Assembly: GCA_950097015.1 (NCBI GenBank)
Contig: CATNEN010000011.1
Span: 5,916,001-5,980,000, forward strand
Source: Macrostomum hystrix
Lineage: Eukaryota > Platyhelminthes > Macrostomidae
Length of the DNA stretch: 64,000 bases
Reading direction: 5' to 3'
In this document: one piece after another, positions 13,956 through 26,486 of the stretch
How the letters are laid out: the number at the start of each line of letters is the position of its first letter
Numbering within the stretch: position 1 is the first letter of the stretch
Program-made: the position numbers and the translations under genes
The notes under the pieces: generated by a model
The model's input: the letters and a program-made list of their open reading frames with translations, nothing else
Told to the model about the DNA's origin: nothing
Database searches by the model: none

Positions 13956-16900
13956 CTAAGACTTTTGAGAATTGAAATCAGAGTCTGCGCTGGCAGCAGC
14001 AGCAGCAGCAGCAGTCTCCAACAGTTTCTTAGTTCGCTTATCAGTGTGAGGCACAGCGCCTGAGGCCAATTGGAATCGACAGAGTGCCCGGATGGGTCCC
14101 AGAACAGCTGCCAGACAGTCCGACCTGCGTTCAAGAGAGTCCAAAGCCATCGCGGCGGCCTCGGCAGTGCACAGACACCCGGCGTCGGGCTGGGTTCTGA
14201 TGACGTAGGCAGACGACGAGTCAGACGCAGCGTTAACTCGGAGATGAGGCAGTTTGTGCAGAAAGTCATTGTGAAAGTGCAGCCCGCTAGCCTGCTGCCA
14301 GGTACCATCCAGAACTATCAGCGTGCTGACACTGCCAGGAGGTACAGAATCGGCTAGGACCGCATCGCTAGACGGATAGAGAACAGCGCAGCCGGGTGAG
14401 TCCAGTTCCCGCCGCCGACGATGACCGGCAAAGTGCCGACCGCGCCAGATTTCAACTCGGCCTGGCGACGCGGCTAGTTGAAGCATCCGAGCCGTCTGCA
14501 GCTTGCGCTTGTCCTGATGGAGAATGTGGTCAAGCCGGTTCAATTTGCCAGATATTACACTGTCTGAGTCGCTAGAATTGAGTTTTAGTTGTTAAAAGTA
14601 GAGTTTGAGTCGTTAGAGTAGAGTTTGAGTCGCCAGAGTAGAGGTTGAGTTGTTAGAGTAGAGTTTGAGACGGTAGAGTAGAGTTTGAGACGGTAGAGTA
14701 GAGTTTGAGACGGTAGAGTAGAGTTTGAGACGCCAGAGTAGAGGTTGAGTTGTTAGAGTAGAGTTTGAGACGGTAGAGTAGAGTTTGAGACGGTAGAGTA
14801 GAGTTTGAGACGTTAAAACAAAATTTGTGTTGTTAGAGTAGAGTTTGAGTTGTTAGAGTTGATTTTGAGTCGTAAGAGTAGAGTTTGAGAAGCAATAGTA
14901 AAGTTTGAGTCGTTAGAGTAGAGTTTGAGAAGCAATAGTAAAGTTTGAGTCGTTAGAGTAGAGTTTGAGAAGCAATAGTAAAGTTTGAGTCGTTAGAGTA
15001 GAGTTTGAGAAGCAATAGTAAAGTTTGAGTCGTTAGAGTAGAGTTTGAGAAGCAATAGTAAAGTTTGAGTCGTTAGAGTAGAGTTTGAGACGTTAGAGTA
15101 GAGTTTGAGACGTTAGAGTAGAGTTTGAGACGTTAGAGTAGAGTTTGAGTCCTTAGAGTAGAGGTTGAGTTGTTAGAGTAGAGGTTGAGTCGCAATAGTA
15201 AAGCTGGAGTCTTGAGAGTAGACCATATGAGTCGTTATTCAACCAATTCCACCTGCGACCACACTGCTAATTCCCAAAATATGAGGAAAAAGGAAGAATA
15301 AATTACAGCATCCCAAAAGTCTTCCATTTCTTTTGTCATGCACAGGTCCCAGTTTGTTTGTCTACACACAACACTGCACCATGCGACTTACTAATACAGC
15401 ATCCAAAAGAAGACAAACAATTCAATGCTGAAAATCTGAATTCAATGCCTAGGCTATGGCAGAGTGCAAATAAGACACTGGGGGGACAAAGTCTTCTGAA
15501 AAAATATGAAGCTGACATTTAGATCACAAAAGAGAAGCAACTAACTAAGCTTAGTGACAGGTAAGGCCACGTGGAGGGATAATTGACAGATTGCCTCTAA
15601 AAAGTTTAAGAAAAAGCATTCCTAAAAGATAGGGTAAAGCAGTCTTGCATGAGAGCGTGGAGCAGTCCTGAAGGTCAGGGTGGAGCAGTCCTGAAGGACA
15701 GGGTGGAGCAGCCCTGAAGGTCAGGGTGGAGCAGTCCTGAAGCTCATAGTGAGTCCTGAAGGTAAGGGTGGAGCAGTTCTGAAGGTAAGGGTGGAGCAGT
15801 CCTGAAGCTCATAGTGAGTCCTGAAGGTAAGGGTGGAGCAGTTCTGAAGGTAAGGGTGGAGCAGTCCTGAAGGACAGGGTGGAGCAGTCCTGAAGGTCAG
15901 GGTGGAGCAGTCCTGAAGGACAGGGTGGAGCAGCCCTGAAGGTCAGGGTGGAGCAGTCCTGAAGGACAGGGTGGAGCAGTCCTGAAGGTCAGGGTGGAGC
16001 AGTCCTGAAGGACAGGGTGGAGCAGCCCTGAAGGACAGGGTGGAGCAGTCCTGAAGGACAGGGTGGAGCAGTCCTGAAGGACAGGGTGGAGCAGCCCTGA
16101 AGGTCAGGGTGGAGCAGTCCTGAAGGACAGGGTGGAGCAGTCCTGAAGGTCAGGGTGGAGCAGTCCTGAAGGACAGGGTGGAGCAGCCCTGAAGGACAGG
16201 GTGGAGCAGCCCTGACGGTCAGGGTGGAGCAGTCCTGAAGGACAGGGTGGAGCAGTCCTGAAGGACAGGGTGGAGCAGTCCTGAAGGACAGGGTGGAGCA
16301 GCCCTGAAGGTAAGGGTGGAGCAGTCCTGAAGGTAAGGGTGGAGCAGTCCTGACGGTCAGGGTGGAGCAGTCCTGAAGGTCAGGGTGGAGCAGTCCTGAC
16401 GGTCAGGGTGGAGCAGTCCTGAAGGACAGGGTGGAGCAGCCCTGAAGGACAGGGTGGAGCAGTCCTGCAGGACAGGATGCAGCAGTCCTGAAGGTCAGGA
16501 TGAAGTTGTTTTAAAGGAAAAGAAAATTGGACAATTCTACCGAAATTAAGGATTATTTGAAGCAGAGCAGAAGCAGTTTGCTACTTTCAACATCAACCGA
16601 CAGTTTGCTTCAGACTGTTGAAATTTAAACACAGATCTTGAAGAACCAAGTGAGAAAAAGCTCTATTTAAAAAGTCTGCATTAGCACTTTGAGCACTCTG
16701 TGCGAATTTCCCCCAGGCAGTAGCGGATTCCTCTCCCAGGAGAAACGGTGCATTATAGGCGACTGACAAACACAGAATGCTCAGAGCAATCTAGAATTCG
16801 CACGAATTCAAATATACCTACAAGAGGTAAAACAGTATTAAAAAATGCCAGACGTGTGCGTATATTCTAGTCAAATCTTCAAGTGTAGTTTTGCAGGGAG

Positions 16901-18460
16901 TCGAGAACACCTCAGGGGACATTAATGCCCAGCGGAACGGGGCCGCGAGGTCTAGACTCAGAAAATACGGGTTGGGGAGCCAAATAGGCAGGGGAGATGA
17001 TCCCGGCCAGATAGGGGGCAGGCGGAAAGATAACACTCAAACATGCAGAGAGGAAGCCGTAAGAAATTGTGGGATTGCCGGCTGGGAAGAGATGGTCACG
17101 CTTGGATACAGGCGAGTTGAGGCAGACTGTGTTGAATTCTGATTCACTAGGAATGACGGAGCGACGGGGTGAGGCCAGCAATCGCAGTGCAGGCTATATA
17201 AATTTAACCAGAATTCCCAGAACTCTTATCTACTGCAGTCTAAAGAACTGTCAAATAATCAACCAATGAACCAATCGACCTGGGATAATTATTCCCTTCA
17301 CCTGGGAATTCAGCGCCAGATATTTGGATCTTTAGAGGAGGAAGGAGAGGCTGTGAAGGTCGATATAGTCCAACAATAAATACTGAGGATTTTTTTATCT
17401 GAATCTGGCTGAGAAATCATAAAAGATACTGGGGATCTGAGAAGACATTAAAATCCCAAACTGGGGATCAGAGAAGACATCGAAATCCCAAACTGGGGAT
17501 CAGAGAAGACATCGAAATCCCAAACTGGGGATCAGAGAAGACATCGAAATCCCAAACTGGGGATCTGAGAAGACATTGAAATCCCTAACTGGGGATCTGA
17601 GAAGACATTGAAATCCCTAACTGGGGATCTGAGAAGACATTGAAATCCCAAACTGGGGATCAGAGAAGACATCGAAATCCCAAACTGAGGATTTGAAAAG
17701 ACATCGAAATCCCATACTGGGCATCTGAGAAGACATCGAAATCTCAAACTGGGGACCTGAAAAGACATCGAAATCCCATACTGGGGATCTGAGAATACAT
17801 CAAAGTTCCATACTGGGCATCTGAAAAGACATCAAAATCCCGAAGTGATGATCTGAGAAGACATTAAAATCCCAAACTGGCCATTTGAGAATACATTGAA
17901 ATCCCATACTGGGGATCTGAGGTCCATAAAAATCCCAAAAATACCTAGACGTTTAGTCTGGCCATTCCGTTTTTAATACAGAGCCTAACTTGATTTTTGT
18001 CATAAAAAATGAAGAAAATATCCGGACAAAAGGAAAGGAAAGAAAGATAAAAATTATCATATAATCTCCCCACTATTTATCCTTTAATCTGCTTGACCCT
18101 TCATTCTATAATCTCCTTAAACCCTTCATCCTATAATCTCCTTAAACCCTTCATCCTATAATCTCCTAGACCCTTTATCTCATATTCACACTGACCACTT
18201 CATTCTATAATTAGCAATAAAATGTCTGCGAGTGGCTACTATAAGTAAGTAAGTGATTTCGGACACAATGAGGCACCAACACTTACCTCAAATGGATGCT
18301 GCAGAATGATAACCTTGGTGGCAATATCTACTGGCACTTTGGGAAGGGACGGGCACCAACAGGTTGGGCTGGGTCGGCCACACCTGACACAGGTGGCTCG
18401 CTTTATGTGGATGGCCTCATGTGTGTCAGCTAGCTGACTGAGGTCGCCAAAATTGTCCAT
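13956..18460 (-). CDS. DTWD2: DTWD2-like tRNA-uridine aminocarboxypropyltransferase, two exons
   Basis: Exons 18460-18287 (58 codons) and 14513-13956 join in phase 0 (donor GAG|GTAAGT, acceptor CTCCATCAG|GAC) to give 243 residues. Exon 1 carries a zinc-ribbon-like cluster C24, C27, C34, C36 in RATCVRCGRPSPTCWCPSLP followed by VIILQHPFE. Exon 2 continues RKLQTARMLQLA, YPSSDAVLAD, then the family signature LIVLDGTWQQA (about 122-132) and a STLEA-like block, CLCTAEAAAMAL. The family transfers the 3-amino-3-carboxypropyl group of S-adenosylmethionine to uridine in tRNA (acp3U). An in-frame ATG at 18520 would add 20 residues; I prefer 18460 because the family similarity begins after it. The C-terminus has a short poly-Ala run from a CAG/CTG microsatellite. 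The 3.8-kb intron holds three satellite arrays. Confidence 0.86.
14578..15215. repeat. 20-bp satellite in the DTWD2 intron
   Basis: Unit GAGTTTGAGACGGTAGAGTA with period 20. In the middle (about 14880-15080) a 40-bp higher-order unit alternates an AGCAATAGTAAAG variant with the standard unit. Confidence 0.93.
15216..15639. other. Unique intronic sequence of the DTWD2-like gene
   Basis: Non-repetitive intron segment between two arrays. No exon was needed here, because the two flanking exons join in frame with continuous family similarity. Confidence 0.4.
15645..16505. repeat. 23-bp satellite in the DTWD2 intron
   Basis: About 37 copies of a 23-bp unit with core CCTGAAGGACAGGGTGGAGC. On the gene's sense (minus) strand each unit reads CCACCCTGTCCTTCAG|G, which looks like a 3' splice site. 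Confidence 0.95.
16506..17400. other. Unique intronic sequence of the DTWD2-like gene
   Basis: No repeat array. Overlapping open frames on both strands near 16.9-17.2 kb show no recognisable domain and I do not support them as exons. Confidence 0.4.
17400..17940. repeat. 32-bp satellite in the DTWD2 intron
   Basis: About 16 copies of a 32-bp unit with core CTGGGGATCAGAGAAGACAT, more divergent to the right. The sense (minus) strand carries GATGTCTTCTCAG|A in most units, a strong-looking 3' splice site string. Confidence 0.93.
18070..18185. repeat. Short tandem repeat of about 27 bp
   Basis: Three to four copies of a unit containing CTATAATCTCCTTAAACCCT, inside the same intron and 100 bp from the first exon donor. 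Confidence 0.7.
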
Positions 18461-18520
18461 TTTCAAGGAAACTTTTGTTTCTTTTCTTTTTAATACTTGA
18501 GAATCTAGAAATTTATGCAA

Positions 18521-19334
18521 GAAAATTAATTTTTTTATTACTTTAAATGCATTTATGTTAGTTAATCAGGCATTATAGGACTTTGTTTATTCAAAGTAGA
18601 CTAATTAGTTCATTTAGTTGTTAATTTTTAAAAATCATAAACCTGTGGTTATTTATAAAGGTAGTTGAAAAAAATATCAGCAAATCTAATACTGTCATAG
18701 CTATCCTTATTATGGTTGCAATCTTCAATTTCAATAGAATCTGTAAATATATTGACATTTAACCATATATTGTACAAAAATATGTAAAAAAACTACTAGG
18801 CGTGACAGTGCTACAATTTTTAGACTGTGCATGGTTGCTATAGAAGAATGAAATGTCCAATTGAGCTGAATTTCTAGTTACTAGCTACTCCATGCACATC
18901 TGCTTTATAAAACAGCATACAAATTCAACATACCATACAAAACTTATAGTAGTTCTATTGCAGACAGTGCTACCATTACCATCCATTAAGGTATTTGTAC
19001 CCTGGATTGCTTGGTAACACTTGTAAACTGGAATCAAGCCTTCATAATTAAAAAAATATAAATTGTAATGTAATAATATTCAAAATGAATCAATGGATTA
19101 ACTACATACATGTGCAACGCCAACCTCCCAAATCTTAGCCAGCCATGCGACTTAGTTTTTGCTCTATTTACAACTTAGTTTGCTCTCATTTGCTCTATTT
19201 TTCTCTCCCCTTTTTCCTCTTCTTCACACCTTCCTTTTTTGTCCCTTGGTCCCCCCTTTCATTTTTTTGCGCTTGGTTGATTGGTTTTTGTAACTTACCT
19301 TGCTTGGCCCTCGTTTCACCTGGCCAGTTCAGCC
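18521..19334. other. AT-rich 5' flank of the DTWD2-like gene
   Basis: Likely promoter and 5' UTR region of the minus-strand gene. No clear core-promoter motif that I would defend. A pyrimidine-rich stretch lies at 19190-19260. Confidence 0.35.
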
Positions 19335-19936
19335 GGGTGTTGCACATGTATGATTAACTATCTCAGTATGTATGCAACTTTGGTGTTGCACATGTATGAT
19401 TAACTATCTCAGTATGTATGCAACTTTGGTGTTGCACATGTATGATCACTATCTCAGTATGTATGCAACTTTGGTGTTGCACATGTATGATCAACTATCT
19501 CAGTATGTATGCAACTTTGGTGTTGCACTTGTATGATCAACTATCTCAGTATGTATGCAACTTTGGTGTTGCACATGTATGATTAACTATCTCAGTATGT
19601 ATGCAACTTTGGTGTTGCACATGTATGATTAACTATCTCAGTATGTATGCAACTTTGGTGTTGCACATGTATGATTAACTATCTCAGTATGTATGCAACT
19701 TTGGTGTTGCACATGTATGATCAACTATCTCAGTATGTATGCAACTTTGGTGTTGCACATGTATGATTAACTATCTCAGTATGTATGCAACTTTGGTGTT
19801 GCACATGTATGATCAACTATCTCAGTATGTATGCAACTTTGGTGTTGCACTTGTATGATTAACTATCTCAGTATGTATGCAACTTTGGTGTTGCACTTGT
19901 ATGATTAACTATCTCAGTATGTATGCAACTTTGGCT
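19335..19936. repeat. 46-bp satellite with self-complementary ends
   Basis: About 13 near-identical copies. Each starts GTTGCACATGTATGAT and ends ATGTATGCAACTTTGG, so GTTGCA and TGCAAC within a unit are inverted and a transcript or single strand could fold each monomer into a hairpin. Variation is confined to a few positions (ACATG/ACTTG, ATTAAC/ATCAAC). Confidence 0.95.
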
Positions 19937-21693
19937 GTTTCATCAACTACTTTTTTAACTAGCCAAGCAATGCAGCATGCACTATGCAACATGACCATAA
20001 AATGAACATTAAATGCACTTAGCTTACTGCATACACTCCTACTTTATTCCCCCCACCAGTCATTGAATCCAGTCCTCCACCTTTACTCTCAACATAATGC
20101 GGAAAGTAAACAGATGATTGACAACAATGTACATGTAATTGTATGTGAACATGTATGTCCCCAATAATGGCCAAGGGCCAACAGAATTGCCACCTGATGT
20201 GCATGAGTTTACATATACACTGGGTCCTCTTTCCTCAGACATGATTCCAGGGATGCCTGTTGCATTATTTGCAAGCAATCTTTGGCCACTTGCAGAGTGT
20301 GGGCTTGCAATGGACCTATCTAGAAGATCTAGGCACATGTGAGTTCACTTGCATGCTCATTGCTTTGCCTCATCTGCCAGGAGAGCACATGGGCGATGGC
20401 TTGATCCATACTGTTGCTAGAGTTCTAAACTGGGATTTTAAACTCTATCTGCTCCTCTACCTGCTGTACACTGAGTGTACATGTTGGCCCAGCTGGTGTC
20501 AGTTCAAGTTACTCTGGTGCATGAGCACCAAGCATGGTATGAGTGGCTGCAGACACAAGTCAAGACCAACTAGGCTAGGCAAAGTATTTATAGTATATAT
20601 AGTATAGGCCTATATATAGTATATATAGACTATAAGTGTGTATTAGTTAACAGTAGAAAATTAACAGTATCACATATAGGCCTAGCACAAAGCTTAGAAA
20701 ATCGTAGCTATAAAACTAGTTAAAAGAAAACTATTTGTATGGATTTTGTACACTTTACAGGCCTAGCTAGGCTACTTTGTCATTAAAAGCTACTCAGTAC
20801 TCGTACTCAGCATTCACTTATGATAGTCGAGTAGAAAAGCTATAGTCATAAAGTTCGCACACGCGTGCGAAGATACTTGTATTTTATATTTGAATTCGCG
20901 CTAACCGTGCACTGGAAAGTTATGCGAATCTGTCGTTGACACTAAGGCGTTTCATTTAGCCGACTCCGGAACGGTTCCGAAACTCTTGGAAAAAAAAGCA
21001 ACATGACTTTGAGCACCTTCGAGAGTGAGCAACGCAAAAAATAAAGATTGTATCTATTGGAGACATTTATTTGTAGTTTGAGAGAAAATGAACAGAAAAG
21101 AAGAATATGATTTTTGGTTCCTGGACGCTTCGTTATCCTAACCTCTTCGTCATCTATTTATAAATATGCTTTTGGATGTTTCATCTTCTACGATTTCTTA
21201 ATCTGCCATATACATTGGATACTTCGTCATACTCTTATGAACAAGTTACTTTAGCTTTTTTGATGATGACTGCAGATGTTCGCAGGGTGACACAAATAAT
21301 GATGGTGTTATGTAATGTCTTTTCAGCAACTAGGCAACCAAACAACCCACCAATGCACCCTTTGGCTTACAGATTTCGACCAACAATTGGATAAAAATCT
21401 GTTTTAATTCCTTACTCCACTAATATTGTATTAAAAAATAACTTTAAAATATATGAATAAGCCTATATGCAGGTACACAATTGCATACCAAAATAATACG
21501 CGATGTTCAGCAAAACTTGTATTTTTAATTTATTCTTGTTAAACAGCATTTTAATTTTGTCAGTATATAGGTAGTAAGATATAGATATTAAACGATTACT
21601 TCCACGTCGTTGTTCTCATATTCTATAGATCTTCTCATACATTATAGATCTTTGGGGACACAATCAAAGATGAACTGACAATCGATCATATTT
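19937..21693. other. Intergenic region
   Basis: No gene recognised on either strand. There is an AT-rich, partly palindromic block around 20580-20640 (TATAGTATATATAGTATAGG and related strings). Open frames at 20.0-20.6 kb show no domain. Confidence 0.4.
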
Positions 21694-24600
21694 TTATTTC
21701 GGCTGTGGCTGACTGCTCTCTCCTAAGCATTGTGCTTCGACATTCATCTTTAAGGGCAATTCTTTAGTCGTCGAACCTGAAGAATCATCAGTCTGGCCAT
21801 TGTGCTTGAGTGCAGACTGTTGCGCAATATCACGCATCATGGCCTGCATAGACCTTCGATGCCTAAAGTGCTGGCTTCTGTGGCGCCGCGCCCTCGTCTG
21901 CTTAAGCTCCCTGACATTGCCTGCAGCCAGAGTGTAGCCTTTGTGCAGTGTGAGTAGTACGCCGCACAATGACGCGCCGACACTCCACACCGACTGGGTG
22001 CGGACCACATGCGACTCGGCCAAAATGCAGCTCTTCCACTCAAAGAATAGAAAGAATTGTTTTTTTCTCTTTTTCCGTCTTGAGTTTCTCTGATTTTTCC
22101 GCTGGCGCCTTTCATCTTGGCTGGTGGAGTTGCTTCGCAATGTCCGATTCGCCTGTAGATCGCCCAACTGCTCTTCCGGGGAGTTCTCCGTGAAATACGA
22201 AGTCGCAAGTGAGCTCTGTGAGTTTGAGTACATTATAGAATATAGCACGTGTATGTCCAGGTAGAACATCCCCTTTATATACCCCCCTGAAACATGACAT
22301 CGATACATGGCTTCTTTGTAGCTGCTGCTGAAGTTCGATTACGATTCTTACGTACCAAGGCTCCGGGTGTGAGTGGCAGAGCGGTCAAACGCATTTGCCT
22401 CTCGCACCGAGATCCATGAGCTCGATTCCGTGGCGAGGCCACATTCATTTGGCGCGCAGCCGCTGAGAGAAGGCTTTGGTGGCTTGTCGTGCAATTTTCG
22501 CCCTTGAGGGCCAACCTCCAAGGCGCAGTGAGAGTGTACACTGCCTGACGATGAGAAAGTCAGGGCAGATGTACACACCTGTGTGAGCGTGTGCCTGCGT
22601 ACAGTGTCTGTGTCAGGGAAATGTGGAGAATTGCCTCCTCATTGGCTGCGGGTCTAGTGTCACCAAATGATGTGGCATTGCCTGCAGCCTCTTGCTAGTA
22701 TATTAATATTATTAAATACCAAGGCTACGGCTAGAATTTCAGCTGCGATTCCGCGACTAGCTCGTACTATTCTAACTGCTACTATGTCAACTTTATCTCC
22801 GCTACTCGCCTCCAATTCTAGCACAGTTCTGGCCGGTCCCTCGCCATCTTCCAGGTGCAGCTGAGTCATGGTCATCTTGGCCCACAGGCGCAGTCCAGCT
22901 GAGGCGGTGTACAGTGACTCCTCAGCATGAGCCCGAGCTATGCGACTGATTCGGTCCGAATCTGGACTGTATTTTGAGCGCATGAGTAGAGGTTGTTTGT
23001 CTGATTTCTAATGAACTTTTAATGCTTTCAAATCTAATGCCACAATTATAATAGCTCACAGTTGACTAAATTCCGAAAAGTTATGCAACAGTAGAAAGGA
23101 CATTGTATAGAAGTCCTGACTGTTGCCATGGGTGATAAAGTGAAGAAACACGGTCTCCTTTTCGCTGACCCGACTGGGACCGCGAAACACAATGACCGGA
23201 TGCGTGTCGTTGGGCCGCAACGAGTAAGGATCATTGTACTGAACTGGGATGAAGCTGCAGTTTACTGTACGAAGATTCCAATCTGAGGCATTGTCTGAAA
23301 TTAAACAGTCTTGAATGAACACACGAACAAACAATTACAAAGAAGCAAAAAAATAAACTGATAAACTAACAAATTAACAAATCATCTCGTTAATTTGTTA
23401 ATTTAGTTAATTAATTTTAGTTAATTTAAATAAAAAACTAACAAACAAACAAGCAAGCAAGCAAACAAGCAAGCAAACAAACAAACAAACAAACAAACAA
23501 ACAACCAACAAACAAACAAGCTAACTAACTAACGAACAAACTAACTAACTAACAGCAAACCAGCAAACCAGGCTATCGTTACTCACTCCAGAACTCCATC
23601 TGCAGCTCGTTGAAGTGATTGCACGACTCCAGGTGGGCCTTCTCCATAAACACGATAATTGCTATGGAATTGTTCGTGTTGAAATTCATTAGAATTAATT
23701 AAAGTACATAGTGTACTCTGTAACATAAGTAAATTGTCCTATCTTATGAGTTAAATACGAGGTATTGCAGCATACCACGCTTAATCTAAGCCAGGGCGGA
23801 AATAAGACAGTCTATAAAGGACATGCAATTAATCAAATCAAGTTTAAACAACGATTAATTCGAAGTGCATCAGCTTCAAAAGTCGAACCGCAGAACACTT
23901 TTTGTTATTTGAAAATCACGAAATCATACATTGCTGTGCACGATAAAAATAAAGCACTGAGAATATATCTCAGTGCCGTTGTATGACTAGAAAATTGCTG
24001 ATGTCTCGACATGCGTTCCGCTTCCGGCTTTTAAACTAAAAATTCTGATCTCAACAAAGCGAGAGTTCGTTTTTGGATGTTAAACAAAGTGCAGAAGCAT
24101 CTATCGGCTCCGAATTCGGCAGTGTCAGAAGGTACGTTTCGGATTCACAAAATTGCTTGGTGAGGATAAATCGTCAGCGATTTTGTCTGCTAGTACTCAT
24201 TTAAAATACATGCTATTTAAACATACTTTCCTTTCTGGTGTCAAATGAGGTTTATCTGGATAGACACTGTGTGAAATGAATAATTATAAAAAAGTATCCG
24301 ATTTTCAGTGGATTGTTATAGATGGTTTAAAATGCTAAAATATCATAATGATTGTCAAAGATTTCAATGATTCTAAAATATTTAGAATGATAGTAAAATA
24401 TCGGCGTTTAGATAGTCAAAGACTGTTAATGATTGTCAAAGATTGTCAGTGATTGTCGAATAATTCTATGACTGTCAATGACTGTGATTTTGAATTAATA
24501 TCAAGGATTGTCAAACATTTTCAAGTATCATTTCATTTTCAAACAATTTGAAATAATTTTCAAAGATTGCAAAAGCATAATTTACCCACCAGGTGCTTCG

Positions 24601-25481
24601 AACTGGGACACAGGCCTGTGCTTGAGTGATCGCACCGGAAACCGCAGCGCCAACAGCAGCTCGTCGAACAGCTGCACGGCGAACAAACAAGCCGCCAAGC
24701 CGAAGGTCGTCAGAGCGGCTGTGCAGAACAGACGAAAAAGGTACTCGCATCGCGACAGGTGACGTTCCCCCGGTGGCGAACCCAAGTCTACTTTGCTAGC
24801 TAATGAGTCGCTCTGCAGACCGCGCTTCTTGCTCGAAGCTTTTGCTCTGCCAGCGAAGCCAAAATGAACCAGACGACGTCCTCGCAACCACGTTCGCTGG
24901 CGATGAGTCTTCTGCTCCGGCTGGTGTTGCATTGTCGGACACCTGCAGAATGATGGATGACTGGCAAATGTAGTCCGGGATATTGTCTTCACCGAGGTTG
25001 CTGCCAGTCTGCAGTGTTTCAATACAATCAATACAACTGTCTCCACCTTCGATTCTACCGACCACTCTTGATACGGTTCAAGCTACGACTCTTGATACAG
25101 TTCTAGCTACGACTCTTAATACGGTTAAAGCGACGACTCTTGATACGGTTCAAGCTACGACTCTTGATACGGTTCAAGCGACGACTCTTGATACGGTTCA
25201 AGCTACGACTCTTGATACAGTTCTAGCGATTGTTCTTGATACGGTTTTAGCTACGGCTCCTGCAATGGTTTTAGCTGCAATACAGAACTTATCAGCTTAA
25301 TTACGAAGCACATCGAGTAGCATTACTGGTTATTCAGACCAGAAAATGGCCTCGCTGCAAATATTGCTGGCTATTATAAAGAATCAAAGCAAAAAATTAA
25401 CCTCGTTTGGAAGTCCTGCTGTTGTTCAGTTTCCTCGCCATCTACTTGGTCTGAAGTCGGATCCTCATCTGCTAGCGGCAT
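21694..25481 (-). CDS. Six-exon membrane protein with TMEM231-like architecture (tentative)
   Basis: Proposed exons 25481-25402, 25008-24590, 23661-23587, 23294-23060, 22966-22720 and 22215-21694. All five junctions have GT/AG ends and matching phases (2, 1, 1, 2, 0), giving one 525-residue frame. Visible: an acidic N-terminus (MPLADEDPTSDQ), a first membrane segment around CTAALTTFGLAACLFAVQLF, a long lumenal or extracellular part with N-glycosylation sequons (NAS, NCS, NDT, NFS), a second membrane segment around SVWSVGASLCGVLLTLHKGY, and a basic Arg/Lys/His-rich tail. Two terminal membrane segments around a lumenal domain, and the string PVSQFEAPAIIVF just after TM1 (compare the PTVRF segment at that place in TMEM231), resemble the ciliary transition-zone protein TMEM231. 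The similarity is weak and the function is unproven. The second exon is low-complexity before TM1 and its start is the least certain part. Confidence 0.6.
22361..22690 (+). mobile_element. tRNA-derived SINE, copy 1
   Basis: tRNA-like head with an A-box-like GAGTGGCAGAGCGGTCAAA and a B-box-like AGCTCGATTCC, then a body with GTCGTGCAATTTTCGCCC, GAGGGCCAACCT and GTGTACACTGCCTGA, ending in an AT-rich tail after TCTAGTGTCACCAAATGA. It lies antisense in intron 5 of the six-exon membrane protein gene. Three related copies are elsewhere in this window. Confidence 0.85.
23437..23570. repeat. Tetranucleotide microsatellite (AAAC/AAGC)n
   Basis: Runs of CAAA and CAAG, then CTAA, within intron 3 of the six-exon membrane protein gene. 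Confidence 0.85.
25060..25265. repeat. 24-bp repeat in intron 1 of the six-exon gene
   Basis: About eight units of 24 bp with core ACGACTCTTGATACGGTTCA. Because 24 is a multiple of 3, a plus-strand open frame of eight-residue units (TTLDTVQA) runs through it. I treat that as a repeat artefact. Confidence 0.88.
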
Positions 25482-25987
25482 TGAGGAACTACAAACAGTA
25501 CATTTAATCAGACGCTGAGTTCTCTAATAGGACGCGAAAGGGTACAACACTGTCAGCAGCCTCGGTGTTGCGCAGTTAGATAAATGTCTGAGTCTATAAA
25601 TGGTTGCACTCACTGATAAGCTGAATCAGTTAGTTGCTGGTTGGTTGGCATGAATTAAGCAGCTCGGAGATTATTATAATGCCAATTTTAAGCGAATAGC
25701 TGCGTGCAATTCCCAGAGGCCATTTTAGCCGAGCCTGTCCACTGGATTGGGGATAAACTATACAGCCCCTTCGAGACTTGCGACATCCCATCTGTGATGG
25801 AGAATGAAACGTCTGTTTGCTCGCTAAGACTAATACGGACCGTGACAGCTTAATTTCCGCAATCTGTCAGCTACGAGCGTACCTGCCCCAGAAGTCACAG
25901 TGCCACGTAGGCCTGCTACATTTTCAATAGAATTAATTGATTTGTTCTCTGGACTGGGTGCAGAATTTTAGGGGAAACGATAATTTA
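25482..25987. other. 5' flank of the six-exon membrane protein gene
   Basis: Unique sequence, presumably including its promoter and 5' UTR. No motif that I would defend. Confidence 0.35.
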
Positions 25988-26486
25988 CAGTAGACAGACC
26001 AAGCGGGTATTTCAAATACCCACAGATATTCATTTTTTTCTAAAATCTTCAACCTATCGCAATGAAAATCTCGAACACGGGCTAAGATTTTCCGCTCTAT
26101 CTGATGAAACAACTTCCAGAATCACAAAACATCGGCATCGTGAAGATCATCAACGATTCTCGTCAGGGTGTCAGGTGGCAAAAACCACCAATGCAAACAT
26201 TAATTTTCTGCTCACAAAATTACATAATGTAACCACCTCGGCTATTATTATTATTATATAGTTAATTATTAGACTATTGAACCGATTGGGATTCGCCATA
26301 GAGGTTATTGCAGAGCAATGTTTTTTGTCCTTGTCACTAGGGTCTTCGCAATAATAGTCGAATAGTGTAAGCGACGGAAAATTTCGACCCAGATGGCGAA
26401 CTTTCACGAAAATCGGTCATTCGTTTTGGGAGTTACCGTGAAGTAGGCAGTGGGTATTTGAAATACCGCCTGTGGTCTATCTACTG
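25988..26486. mobile_element. Inverted-repeat DNA element (MITE), 499 bp, family A
   Basis: Left end CAGTAGACAGACC and right end GGTCTATCTACTG are inverted. Both ends continue into GGTATTTCAAATACC-type palindromes. The direct repeat TTTA flanks both sides (25984-25987 and 26487-26490) and may be the target-site duplication. There is no coding capacity, so it would be a non-autonomous element. A partial second copy lies at 53848. The superfamily is not clear to me. Confidence 0.75.

Noticed and set aside
24983-25300. Plus-strand TTLDTVQA repeat protein
   Set aside because: Arises from a 24-bp repeat lying in the intron of a better-supported minus-strand gene.
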